Assembly: GCA_004299705.1 (NCBI GenBank)
Contig: SCQS01000032.1
Span: 62,001 to 126,000 of the forward strand
Reading direction: 5' to 3'
DNA from: Rhodanobacteraceae bacterium
GTDB taxonomy: Bacteria > Pseudomonadota > Gammaproteobacteria > Xanthomonadales > Rhodanobacteraceae
DNA length: 64,000 nt
This document shows, piece after piece, positions 38,952 through 47,760 of this stretch. Both the position numbers and the translations under genes were made by a program. Numbering within the stretch: the stretch's first letter is position 1; each line of letters opens with the position of its first letter. The notes beneath the pieces were generated by a model. It saw only the letters and a list, made by a program, of their open reading frames with translations. It was not told where the DNA came from and searched no databases.

Positions 38952-40243
38952 GGCAGGAACAAGCGCACCGTGGCGTCGGGATTCGACGGGAAGTAGAAGT
39001 GCACGAAGCTCGCGGTCAGCCGGCGATCGCGATACACCGCCTCGCGGCTCGGCGCGCCGTTGGGGTTGGTCGCGGTGGCGAGCGGCGCGGCATCGATCTC
39101 CGCTTGCGCGTGATGGAAAGTGTGTCCGCGCAATGCGCCTTCCGGCAACGCCACATCCTGCAGCCCGAGCGCGACCAAACGCTGCTGCAACGCGGCGCGT
39201 CCGTGCAGCAGGCCGGCCATCGGTGCCGCGTGGCCCTCGCCATCGGACAGCGAATCCAGCAAGATCAGCAAGCCGCCGCACTCGGCCAGCAGGGGTTTGC
39301 CGGCGTCACGATGCGCGTGCAGCGCGGCGTGCAGATCGGTGCCTTGTGAAAGTGCCCGCAAGTGCAACTCGGGATAGCCGCCCGGAAGCCACATGGCATC
39401 GCATTCCGGCAATGCGTCGCGCGCCAGCGGCGAGAAGAAGATGATTTCCGCACCCGCTTCACGCAGCAGATCGAGGTTGGCCGGATACAGGAAACAGAAT
39501 GCGGCGTCGCGCGCGACGGCAATGCGCACGCCGCGCAGACGTGGCGGCACCGGTATGGGCTCGGCAGCAGCGAATGCGACTTCTGGTGGCAACGCGTGAT
39601 CCGCATGTTTGCCCCACGCATCCGCCAGCGCATCGAGGCGCACATCGAGGTCGATGAGTTCCGCCGCAGTGACAAGGCCAAGATGCCGTTCCGGCAACGC
39701 GAGCGCGGGATTGCGTGGCAAGGCACCCATCCAGCGGACGCCATCGGGCAGGCTCTCCCGCAACAGCTTGGCGTGATAGTCGCCGCCGATGCGGTTGGCG
39801 GCGACGCCGTAAAGATTTACGCCCTTGCGGTAGTGCGCGAGTCCTTGCGCCACCGCGCCGAAGCTCTGCGCCATCGCGCTGCCGTCGATCACCGCCAGCA
39901 CCGGCAGGCCGAACCTCAAGGCAAGATCGGCGCTGGAAGGCTCGCCGTCGTAAAGCCCCATCACGCCTTCGAGCAGGATCAGCTCGGCGCTTTCCGCCGC
40001 CGCGTACAGACGCGCACGCACATCGGCTTCGCCGCCCATCCAAAGGTCGAGCTGGTACGCCGGCGCGCTGGCCGCGCGGCCGGTGACCATCGGGTCGAGA
40101 AAATCCGGACCGGTCTTGAACACCGCGACGCGTCGACCCTGCCGCGCGTACCAACGCGCCAGCGCCGCGGTCACGCTGGTCTTGCCCTGCCCCGAAGCCG
40201 GCGCTGCAACCATGAGTGCCGGACGGCGGCATGACGCGTTCAC
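38948..40243 (-). CDS. cobB: Cobyrinate a,c-diamide synthase
   Basis: Amidates the a and c side chains of cobyrinate with glutamine and ATP. 431 residues: P-loop [49 protein letters not shown] and the amidotransferase Cys in [13 protein letters not shown] at 40243 gives the GTGA overlap with the cobO stop seen at other junctions of this operon. No cbiB/cobD lies between cobB and cobQ, where it is often found. Confidence 0.94.
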   Translation of the reverse strand: MNASCRRPALMVAAPASGQGKTSVTAALARWYARQGRRVAVFKTGPDFLDPMVTGRAASAPAYQLDLWMGGEADVRARLYAAAESAELILLEGVMGLYDGEPSSADLALRFGLPVLAVIDGSAMAQSFGAVAQGLAHYRKGVNLYGVAANRIGGDYHAKLLRESLPDGVRWMGALPRNPALALPERHLGLVTAAELIDLDVRLDALADAWGKHADHALPPEVAFAAAEPIPVPPRLRGVRIAVARDAAFCFLYPANLDLLREAGAEIIFFSPLARDALPECDAMWLPGGYPELHLRALSQGTDLHAALHAHRDAGKPLLAECGGLLILLDSLSDGEGHAAPMAGLLHGRAALQQRLVALGLQDVALPEGALRGHTFHHAQAEIDAAPLATATNPNGAPSREAVYRDRRLTASFVHFYFPSNPDATVRLFLP

Positions 40244-40851
40244 AGCTCGATGCCTTTCTGCGCCTTGATGCCGACCGCGAACGCGTGCTTCACCACGCGC
40301 ATGTCGCTGACGGTATCGGCGGCGTCGATCAGGTCGCGCGGCGCGGCGCGTCCGGTAATGACGACGTGCTGGCGCGGCGGTCGCATGCGCAGTGCATCCA
40401 GCACGGCAGCGAGCGCAACGTAGCGGTGCGCCAGCGCGACGTTCAATTCGTCCAGCAGCACGAAATCGAAAGTCGGGTCGGTCAGCATGCGTGCAGCAAT
40501 GTTCCACGCCGCGTGCGCCGCCGCGATATCGCGTGTCTTGTCCTGGGTTTCCCAGGTGAAGCCCTGGCCCATCACGTGGTATTCCAGCTGCTCGCCGCCC
40601 ACGCGCCGGAAGAACGCTTCCTCGCCGGTGGCGTAACTGCCCTTGATGAACTGCACCACGCCGCAGCGGAACCCATGCCCCAGCGCACGCGCCAGCATGC
40701 CGAAACCGGAAGAGCTCTTGCCCTTGCCGGCCCCGGTGTTCACCACCAGCACGCCGCGGTCGATGGTTGCGTTCGCGATGTGTGCGTCGACCAGCGCCTT
40801 CTTGCGCTGCATGCGTTCGCGATGGCGGGCGTCAGCGGTTTCCGCGTTCAT
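40240..40851 (-). CDS. cobO: Cob(I)yrinic acid a,c-diamide adenosyltransferase (CobA/CobO type)
   Basis: Adds the adenosyl group to cobalt of corrinoids. 203 residues: P-loop VVNTGAGKGKSSSGFGMLARAL, VQFIKGSYATGEE, DFVLLDELNVAL and VVITGRAAPRDLI. ATG at 40851 overlaps the membrane-protein gene upstream by 4 bases. Confidence 0.95.
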   Translation of the reverse strand: MNAETADARHRERMQRKKALVDAHIANATIDRGVLVVNTGAGKGKSSSGFGMLARALGHGFRCGVVQFIKGSYATGEEAFFRRVGGEQLEYHVMGQGFTWETQDKTRDIAAAHAAWNIAARMLTDPTFDFVLLDELNVALAHRYVALAAVLDALRMRPPRQHVVITGRAAPRDLIDAADTVSDMRVVKHAFAVGIKAQKGIEL

Positions 40852-41444
40852 GCCGCCACGTCGCGCGCGCGGCGCGCATCGCGCAACTGCACCCACACCG
40901 CTTGCGCCAGCAGCACGCTGCCCGCGTAGGCCAGCGTGGTCGCGACGAAACGCGGCCCCCACTGCCATGCATTCGCGGCCCAGCCCGCGAGATCGGGGTG
41001 CGCCACGCGTCCGCCCAGCCAGTAGAACGAGCCGTTCGAGATCAGGAACGACAGGCTCGCGAACACCACCACGCCTACGGTCAGTCCCAGCCATGCAGGC
41101 AACGGGCGTGCATGCCGCACCAGCCGCGTGCACGCGCTGGCGCCGTACCACAACGCGGCGTAGGCCAGCGGCAGGAACGCGTACGCCGCGGTCACGCAGA
41201 AATCGCTGACGCCGGCGTAGCGGATCGCAACGTAGTCGATCGCAACCGCGAGGATCAGCAGCACCGCCAGCGCCCCGTGTCGGCGCACGTACACACCGCC
41301 CAGGAAGAACACCGCCATCGACGCATCCGGCATGTGCAACGCGTCGCCGAAGTGTCCGGTACGGGTCAGCAACATCAGCAACGCCAGCAATCCGGTCGCC
41401 GTCAGGGCCCGTTTACGCGAGATGTCGCGCGAAATGCCTTGCAT
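40848..41444 (-). CDS. B12-operon membrane protein of unknown function
   Basis: A 198-residue protein with about six hydrophobic helices, no signal peptide and no motif that I recognise with confidence. The segment FGDALHMPDASMAVFFLGGVYVRR in the first half is suggestive of substrate-binding (S) components of ECF-type vitamin transporters. AAGGAG lies 7 bases before the ATG. It sits between btuB and cobO under the B12 riboswitch and is translationally coupled to cobO. A role in inner-membrane corrinoid, cobalt or precursor uptake is likely from context only. Confidence 0.7.
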   Translation of the reverse strand: MQGISRDISRKRALTATGLLALLMLLTRTGHFGDALHMPDASMAVFFLGGVYVRRHGALAVLLILAVAIDYVAIRYAGVSDFCVTAAYAFLPLAYAALWYGASACTRLVRHARPLPAWLGLTVGVVVFASLSFLISNGSFYWLGGRVAHPDLAGWAANAWQWGPRFVATTLAYAGSVLLAQAVWVQLRDARRARDVAA

Positions 41445-41478
41445 GTCGATTCTCCTTTTTCGCTCGTGGGGATGCGCG

Positions 41479-43329
41479 TCAGTGCGCGGGGTTCCAGCGC
41501 AGCGTCAACATGAAGTTGCGCCCCGGCTGGTTGTAGTAATAAGCCGTTTCGTAGTCCTTGTTGAACACGTTGTCGAGCGCGAGCTGCAACTTCCAGGCAT
41601 GACTGAGCTGCCAGCCCGCGCGCAGGTTGGTCAACGCATAGCCGCCCAACCGGTGTCGGTTGGCGATGCCGTCCCAGGCATGCGCGTTGACGTACCAGCT
41701 TGCGCCGAGGCTGAAACGGCCGAAGTTGCGGTCGGCGTCGAAACGCGCGCTCTGGCGCGGCCGACGCGGCAACTCGTTGCCGAAGTTGACGTCGCCCGCG
41801 GCATCGTCGCGCGCGTTCAGCAACGTCGCGGTCGCGCGCAGGCTCCAGCCCGCAAGCTTGGTGCCCAGCACGCCCTCCAGTCCGGTGATGCGCGCGCGCC
41901 CGACGTTGGCCGGTACGTAGTCGGTATCCAGCACGATCAAGTCATTGATGTCGTCGCGGTACACGTCGAGCGACCAATAGCCCCACTCCGGCGTGCCGCG
42001 CAGGCCGACATCGAAGTTGCGCGAACTCTCCGGACGCAGCTTGGGGTTGCTGAAGCCGGGGTAGTACAGGTCATTGAAGGTCGGCGCGTGATAGGCCGTG
42101 CCCCAGCTGGCGGTCAGGCGCAGATTTTTCGCGAAGTCCCAGCCCCACAGCAGGCTGCCGGTGGTCTTGCCGCCGAACTGGCTGTTGTCGTCGTGGCGCA
42201 CGTTGGCCTGCAACGATTGCGTGCCGAAGCCGCGCTGGTACTGCGCGAACACGCCGCGGTTGGTGCGCGCATCCTGGTCATACACCGTGCTGGCCGCGAT
42301 GCGGTCGCGCTGCCAGTCGACGCCGGTGCTCAGCAGCCCCCCGGCAAGCGCCACGTCTGCCTGCAGCGAACCCAGCGTGCGCCGGGTATCGAAATGATCC
42401 ACGTACACGTCCTGCAGGTAATCGGCGTCGAAATCGGAACTGCCGCCCACGCGCAGGGTCAGGTTCAACTTGTCGTTCGGGCGGTAATGCAACTGCCCGC
42501 CTGCAACCTGGCTGACGTAATCGTCGGAATCGCTGAAGGTACCGTCGTACTTGTTGAAGCCTTCGCTGCGCATGCCCAGCGCGTCCATGCTCCATTGATC
42601 GTTGAACTGGTACGCACCGTGCACGGTCAGCGCGCTGTCGTGGAAACCGTCGCGGTCCGGCTGGTCGGCAAAACAGGCCACGAACAATTCCGCCGCGCCG
42701 ATGCGGCAGGCATTGATGCCCTTGGTCTGTTCGTGATCGGCCTGCACCGAAATCCAGCCCTTCTGGCTGGCCGCGGAAAAACCGGCCGAGGCCTTCCAGT
42801 GCGAATAGCTGCCCACGCCGACGCTCGCGTTCGGTACGAACGTGCCCGGTGTGTGGCGCAGGAAAATCTGGATCACGCCGCCGATCGCGTCGGAACCGTA
42901 CAGGCTGGAAAACGGCCCGCGCACGATTTCGATGCGCTGGATCTGGTCCACCGGAATGTCCTGGATCGGTGCGGTGCCGGCGGTGACATTGCCGACGCGG
43001 ATGCCATCGACGAGGACCAACACCTGGTCGGCATTGGTGCCGCGCAGGTACATCGCGGTGTCCTTGCCGGGGCCGCCCGAATTGCTGATCGACATGCCGG
43101 GCGTGTCGTTCAGCAGATCCTGCAGCGACGACGGCTGCAGCAATTCGATCTCGGCGCGCGTGATCACGGTCACCGGCGCGAGGGTTTGATCCTCGGTCTG
43201 CGCGGTGCGCGTCGCGGTGACGACGATCTGGCTCAAGGTGGTGGGGGTGCCGCCAGCGAACGCGGCGAGGGAAACGAGGCCCAGCCCGGCCAGCACGCAG
43301 CGGCCGAGCAAACGATGGTGCATCTTCAC
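41479..43329 (-). CDS. btuB: TonB-dependent vitamin B12 receptor
   Basis: Outer-membrane beta-barrel importing cobalamin and corrinoids. About 616 residues: signal peptide (CVLAGLGLVSLAAFAG), TonB box-like SQIVVTATRTAQ, plug domain with LQDLLNDTPGM, VLVLVDGIRVG and VRGPFSSLYGSDAIGGVIQI, then the barrel ending in FMLTLRW. GTG at 43329 is favoured because GGAG is 6 bases away; ATG at 43323 is the alternative. Directly preceded by the cobalamin riboswitch. Confidence 0.93.
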   Translation of the reverse strand: MKMHHRLLGRCVLAGLGLVSLAAFAGGTPTTLSQIVVTATRTAQTEDQTLAPVTVITRAEIELLQPSSLQDLLNDTPGMSISNSGGPGKDTAMYLRGTNADQVLVLVDGIRVGNVTAGTAPIQDIPVDQIQRIEIVRGPFSSLYGSDAIGGVIQIFLRHTPGTFVPNASVGVGSYSHWKASAGFSAASQKGWISVQADHEQTKGINACRIGAAELFVACFADQPDRDGFHDSALTVHGAYQFNDQWSMDALGMRSEGFNKYDGTFSDSDDYVSQVAGGQLHYRPNDKLNLTLRVGGSSDFDADYLQDVYVDHFDTRRTLGSLQADVALAGGLLSTGVDWQRDRIAASTVYDQDARTNRGVFAQYQRGFGTQSLQANVRHDDNSQFGGKTTGSLLWGWDFAKNLRLTASWGTAYHAPTFNDLYYPGFSNPKLRPESSRNFDVGLRGTPEWGYWSLDVYRDDINDLIVLDTDYVPANVGRARITGLEGVLGTKLAGWSLRATATLLNARDDAAGDVNFGNELPRRPRQSARFDADRNFGRFSLGASWYVNAHAWDGIANRHRLGGYALTNLRAGWQLSHAWKLQLALDNVFNKDYETAYYYNQPGRNFMLTLRWNPAH

Positions 43330-43469
43330 GCAACACTCCTGTCCGCGCCTGCCCGCGCGGCTTGGGTCAAGGTCAAGGACAGGTGGAAGGAGTGAGCGGC
43401 GTCATGCAAGAACGCATGGCCCCGTGCACAAGCCCGCCGCTTGTCCGGTTAGAGGAGCCGAGGCTCCAG

Positions 43470-43648
43470 CTCAAGGCCGGTCTCCGGGCTCGCGAGCGAA
43501 GGTGTGGAACCTTCCGATCCGCGCCTTCCCGTGCATCGAAGCACAGTGGCAAAGTGCGGAACGTTGACTCGCCTACCGTTGCGGGGGCAGCTCCGGAATG
43601 GCCATCCAGACACCTGGAAGGCTTCACCGGATTCCCGTTTCAACCGTC
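43470..43648 (-). promoter_or_regulatory. Cobalamin riboswitch
   Basis: On the minus strand, in order: GGGAATCCGGTGAAGCC at the 5' end, GCTGCCCCCGCAACGGTA in the core, GCCACTGTG, and the B12 box region AGCCCGGAGACCGGCC at 43475-43490. These are the hallmark conserved blocks. A short hairpin (GGAGCCTCGGCTCC) follows 3 to 20 bases after the aptamer, and the btuB ribosome site lies about 130 bases downstream. Predicted to shut off the nine-gene B12 operon when adenosylcobalamin is plentiful. Confidence 0.93.
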
Positions 43649-43775
43649 CGCAGAGCGGGCGGTCACCTTGGGCAACGCACATGTTAACCGATCGTCGTGG
43701 CACACGCACGCGCGATTCGGCGCGGGTTCGGGCGGCGCCGGTTACAGTGAAGCCCCGCACTCGAACCGAGAGGCA

Positions 43776-45008
43776 ATGCTTCGCACGTTGCGCCCCGTCG
43801 CTTCGCTGCTGACCGGCACCGCGTTGCTGCTGGTCGGCGTGGGCCTGCTCAACACGCTGATCCCGCTGCGCGGGATGGCGGCGGGGTATTCGGGAACCCT
43901 GCTGGGCGGACTGACATCGGCGTATTACGCGGGCTATTTCATCGGCACCTTCGCGATGCCACCGCTGGTGCGCCGTGTCGGGCACATCCGCGCATTCGCA
44001 TTCTGCGCCGCATGCGCGGCCTGCGTGGTGCTGCTGCACGCGCTGGGCAGCAACCCGATCGCATGGCTGTTGCTGCGGCTGCTCACCGGCATCGTGCTGG
44101 TGGGGTTGTACGCGATCATCGAAAGCTGGCTCAATGCACAGTCGGCACCTGCCGAGCGCGGCACCGTTTTCGCGGCGTACATGGTGGTCAACCTGTGCGC
44201 GCTGGCGCTGGCGCAACAATTGCTGCGCATCGGCGGACAACCGTTCGTGCTGTTCACCGTGGTGGCGCTGGCGGTGTGCGCGGCAACGCTGCCGGTATTG
44301 CTGACACGCCAGGCGCAGCCGCAGGCGCAGGCGACGCCGAAACTGCAACTGCGCCTGCTGTTCGACGTCGCGCCCTCCGCGGGAGCCGGCGCGTTGCTTT
44401 CAGGACTCGCGATGGGCGCATTCTGGGGCCTGTTGCCCGTGTACGCGCGCCGGATCGGATTCGACACCGCGACGGTCGGCACCTACATGAGCGTCGCGAT
44501 CCTGGGCGGCGCCGCATTGCAATGGCCGCTGGGCCTGCTGTCGGACCACCGCGACCGGCGCATGGTGTTGACCTGGGTGGCCGCGGCGGCGGCGTTGCTG
44601 GCGCTGGCCGCGCTGGCTGCCGGCGGGAACGCGTGGCCCGCGATGGCGCTGGTGTTCCTGTATGGCGGGATGGCGTTCGCCGTGTATCCGATCGTGGTCG
44701 CGCACCTGGTCGAGAACGTGGCACCTGACAACCTGCTCGCGGCCAGCAGCAGCGTGCTGCTGGTTTACGGCGTCGGATCGGCGCTGGGTCCGCTGGCGGC
44801 GGGCGCGCTGATGTCCGGCGTCGGGGCGTGGTCGCTGTTCGCGTGGTTCGCCGGCATCCACACCCTGCTCGCAGGTTACGCCGCGTATCGCTGCGGTGCG
44901 TTGCAACGGGTGCCGTTGCGCAAACGCCGTTTCCGCCCGATGCTGCGCACCACCCCCGCAGTGCTGCGGTTGCTGCGTATGCCGGCAACACCCCGCGACG
45001 ACGAATGA
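43776..45008 (+). CDS. MFS transporter, YcaD-like
   Basis: A 410-residue inner-membrane permease with 12 hydrophobic segments. ESWLNAQSAPAERGTVFAAY after helix 4 and LSDHRDRRMVL in the central loop fit the UMF family of major-facilitator proteins typified by E. coli YcaD. Substrate unknown. ATG at 43776 is preceded by GAGAGG. Divergent from btuB across the riboswitch region; a B12-related role is not implied by sequence. Confidence 0.82.
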   Translation: MLRTLRPVASLLTGTALLLVGVGLLNTLIPLRGMAAGYSGTLLGGLTSAYYAGYFIGTFAMPPLVRRVGHIRAFAFCAACAACVVLLHALGSNPIAWLLLRLLTGIVLVGLYAIIESWLNAQSAPAERGTVFAAYMVVNLCALALAQQLLRIGGQPFVLFTVVALAVCAATLPVLLTRQAQPQAQATPKLQLRLLFDVAPSAGAGALLSGLAMGAFWGLLPVYARRIGFDTATVGTYMSVAILGGAALQWPLGLLSDHRDRRMVLTWVAAAAALLALAALAAGGNAWPAMALVFLYGGMAFAVYPIVVAHLVENVAPDNLLAASSSVLLVYGVGSALGPLAAGALMSGVGAWSLFAWFAGIHTLLAGYAAYRCGALQRVPLRKRRFRPMLRTTPAVLRLLRMPATPRDDE

Positions 45009-45030
45009 CGGCCGCGCGGGACGCGCCCGC

Positions 45031-46359
45031 TCAGTCGTCGGGCAACGCGTTCCACCTGCGCGCGAACCACAGCGCGCCGAGCGTGCAGGCCGCACCCGAA
45101 AGCAGGTACAGCCCCACGTAATCGGTGCCCAGGTGGCGCGCCAGCAACAACGCCACCACCGGCGCAAAACCCGCGCCGATCAACCAGCTCATGTCGGAAC
45201 TGATGCGGGCCCCGGAGTAACGGAAGTAGCTGCGGAAGCTCGAACTGACCGCGCCGGCCGACTGCGCATGCGAAAACCCGAGCAGTGCGAATCCGACAAT
45301 GATGAACACGTAGCTCTGGAAGGTGCCGCCGGCGAGCATCAACGCCGTCCAGCCGCTGTAGACCGCAATCAGGACAGCGAAGATGCCGAGGGTCGTGCGC
45401 CTGCCGATGCGGTCGGCGATCCAGCCGGACGCCAGCATGCACGGAATGGCCACGAACGCGCCGATGATCTGCACCACCAGGAAGCTGGTGAGCGTCTGTT
45501 TGGTGAACAACAGCGCCCACGCCAGGGCGAAGATGGTGATCAGGTTGAAGAGCGCATAGCTCGCCAACGGCGCGAAGGCGCCCAGCACGACGAATTTTCC
45601 CTGTTCGCGCATCAGCTCGCCGAGCGGCGCGGGCTCCAGGTCACGCTGTTCGAACTGCTTGGCGTATTCGGGCGAAACCACCAGGCGCAGGCGCGCGAAC
45701 AACGCGAACAGGTTGGCGCCGAAGGCGGCGAAGAACGGATAGCGCCAGCCCCAGGCAAAAAATTCCGCGTGCGTGATGTTGGCCCACAGGAACACGAACA
45801 TCACGCCGGCGACCACGAACCCGATGGGCGCGCCAAGCTGCGGAATCGAGGCAAACCAGCCGCGCCGGTGGGCCGGCGCCTTCAGCGCCAGCAACGACGC
45901 CAGGCCATTCCAGCTGCCGCCGATGGCGAAGCCCTGGCCGAAGCGCAATATCGCCAGCCACAGGATGGTGATCCAGCCCAGCTCCGCGTAGTCGGGCATG
46001 AAGGCAATGCCGACCGTGGTGAAGCCGAGCAGGAACAGGGCTATGGTCAGCTTGGTGCCGCGGCCATAGCGCTTTTGTATGGCCAGGAAAAGCATCGAGC
46101 CGAGCGGCTGTCCGACGAAGCCGAGCGCGAAGACCAGGAAAGAGTAGAGGACGCCGTCGGCCTCGCTGGCGAACGGAAACACCACCTTCGGGAACACCAT
46201 CACGCAGGCGATGCCGAACACGAACATGTCGAAGAATCCGACCGCGCGTCCGATCACCACGCCGACGGCAATGTCGCCCGACGAAATGTCCTGGTCGCGA
46301 TTGTGCGCGGCCTGCTTGATGGCCGGGTAATCGGCGGGGAGGGTATGGCTGCTCGACAT
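45031..46359 (-). CDS. MFS transporter, metabolite:H+ symporter (MHS) type
   Basis: A 442-residue proton symporter with 12 membrane helices, resembling ProP/KgtP-type organic acid or osmolyte carriers. FDMFVFGIACVMVFPKVVFP in helix 1, GQGFAIGGSWNG in helix 4 and GWIADRIGRRTTLG in the central loop are visible. Substrate not deducible. ATG at 46359 with GGAAA 7 bases upstream. Divergent from the cyo operon; an FNR/Anr-type box lies between them. Confidence 0.8.
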   Translation of the reverse strand: MSSSHTLPADYPAIKQAAHNRDQDISSGDIAVGVVIGRAVGFFDMFVFGIACVMVFPKVVFPFASEADGVLYSFLVFALGFVGQPLGSMLFLAIQKRYGRGTKLTIALFLLGFTTVGIAFMPDYAELGWITILWLAILRFGQGFAIGGSWNGLASLLALKAPAHRRGWFASIPQLGAPIGFVVAGVMFVFLWANITHAEFFAWGWRYPFFAAFGANLFALFARLRLVVSPEYAKQFEQRDLEPAPLGELMREQGKFVVLGAFAPLASYALFNLITIFALAWALLFTKQTLTSFLVVQIIGAFVAIPCMLASGWIADRIGRRTTLGIFAVLIAVYSGWTALMLAGGTFQSYVFIIVGFALLGFSHAQSAGAVSSSFRSYFRYSGARISSDMSWLIGAGFAPVVALLLARHLGTDYVGLYLLSGAACTLGALWFARRWNALPDD

Positions 46360-46475
46360 GATGTTTCCGTGGGAAAGGCCTCGCGGCCGTTGTTGGGTTG
46401 GCAGAATGTTGCGCGAAACGAGCGCAGCGACTGCCGTGGCGGCGACTTCTATATCCGGCGCACGCTTCGTTTGCA

Positions 46476-46489
46476 TTGACCGGAATCAA
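46476..46489. promoter_or_regulatory. FNR/Anr-like box upstream of cyoA
   Basis: TTGAC-CGGA-ATCAA matches the FNR/Anr consensus TTGAT-N4-ATCAA at 9 of 10 positions. It lies about 100 bases before cyoA and 117 before the divergent transporter. A TATTAT at 46533-46538 may be the cyoA -10. Anaerobic regulation of a low-affinity oxidase is expected from known systems. Confidence 0.5.
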
Positions 46490-46572
46490 CCACGGCGCCA
46501 ATTTTCCAGTCGGCAAATGTGGTTCGAGCGAGTATTATAAGCGCGATTTGTCGACCCTCTCTACGTGCATCC

Positions 46573-47586
46573 ATGCCTGTGAAACGTCTACTCGGCTTGT
46601 TGCTGGCCGCTCCCGCGCTGTTGCTTGGCGGTTGCCAGAAAATGGTTCTGTTGCATCCCGACGGGCTCGTTGCAAGCGAGCAAAGCCACATGATGATCGT
46701 CACCACGGCGATCCTCGCATCGATCATCTTCCCCGTGATCGTCGCCTGCTTCGTTGTCGCGTGGCGGTACCGCGCCTCGAACAAGCGCGCCACCTACGAT
46801 CCCAAGTGGGATCACTCGCCGCAGGTGGAGTTGCTGGTGTGGGGATGGCCGGTGCTGATCATCATGGCCGTGGGCGGAATCAGCTGGGTGGGCACCCACC
46901 GGCTGGATCCCTATCAGCCGCTGGCCCAGGTCGCCAAGGGCACGCCGGTCCCCGCCAACGATCCACCGCTGCAGGTCGACGTGGTTTCGCTGCGCTGGAA
47001 GTGGTTGTTCTTCTATCCCCAATACGGCATCGCCACGGTGAACCAGCTGGCCGCGCCGGTCGACCGGCCGATCGCCTTCAAACTCACCTCCGACGCCATG
47101 ATGGACTCGTTCTTCGTGCCGGCGTTGGCGGGACAGATCTACACCATGCCCGGCATGCAGACCCAGTTGCATGCGGTGATCAACAAGCCGGGCAGCTACC
47201 GCGGCTTTTCCGCCAACTACAGCGGCGAAGGCTTCACCGACATGCGCTTCAAGTTCCTCGGCATGAGCCAGGCCGATTTCAGCCAGTGGGTGGCCAAGGT
47301 TCGCAGCAGCGGGCAGAGCCTCGATACGGCCAGCTACGAGCAGTTGGCGAAACCCGAACGCAACGCGCCCGTCGGTTATTACGCGCACTTCCAGCCGGAC
47401 CTGTTCCAGCGCATCCTCAATCGCTGCGTCGAGCCGGGCCAGGTATGCCGCAGCATGCTGATGGCCGAGGATGCGCGGGGCGGGGCTGCGTCCGACATGG
47501 CATCCATGCAACCGCGCGGCCAGCCGGGTGCCACCGCCGATTCCGATCCATCCAAAGCCGCCGCGCCTGTCACGACGGTGCACTGA
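46573..47586 (+). CDS. cyoA: Cytochrome bo3-type ubiquinol oxidase subunit II
   Basis: Membrane-anchored subunit of the proton-pumping quinol oxidase. 337 residues: lipoprotein signal LLLGGCQ, two membrane helices, and a periplasmic cupredoxin domain lacking the copper ligands, with VVSLRWKWLFFYPQYGIATVNQ and DSFFVPALAGQIYTMPGMQTQL, diagnostic for CyoA. The C-terminal tail is Pro/Ala-rich. First gene of cyoABCD-SURF1. Confidence 0.96.
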   Translation: MPVKRLLGLLLAAPALLLGGCQKMVLLHPDGLVASEQSHMMIVTTAILASIIFPVIVACFVVAWRYRASNKRATYDPKWDHSPQVELLVWGWPVLIIMAVGGISWVGTHRLDPYQPLAQVAKGTPVPANDPPLQVDVVSLRWKWLFFYPQYGIATVNQLAAPVDRPIAFKLTSDAMMDSFFVPALAGQIYTMPGMQTQLHAVINKPGSYRGFSANYSGEGFTDMRFKFLGMSQADFSQWVAKVRSSGQSLDTASYEQLAKPERNAPVGYYAHFQPDLFQRILNRCVEPGQVCRSMLMAEDARGGAASDMASMQPRGQPGATADSDPSKAAAPVTTVH

Positions 47587-47760
47587 CAGGGAACTGAAAC
47601 ACCCTGCCAGCGCGGGCACGGATGGCCCGCCGTGAACCCGACACATCGCGTGCCGGGTTCGACGAAGCCGAGTACGGGCCTGCCGGACTCGGCACGTTGA
47701 AAAGCGCGGGACAGCCCTTTTTCAACAACCTGCTCACCCGATTCATCGAGATTCAACCCC

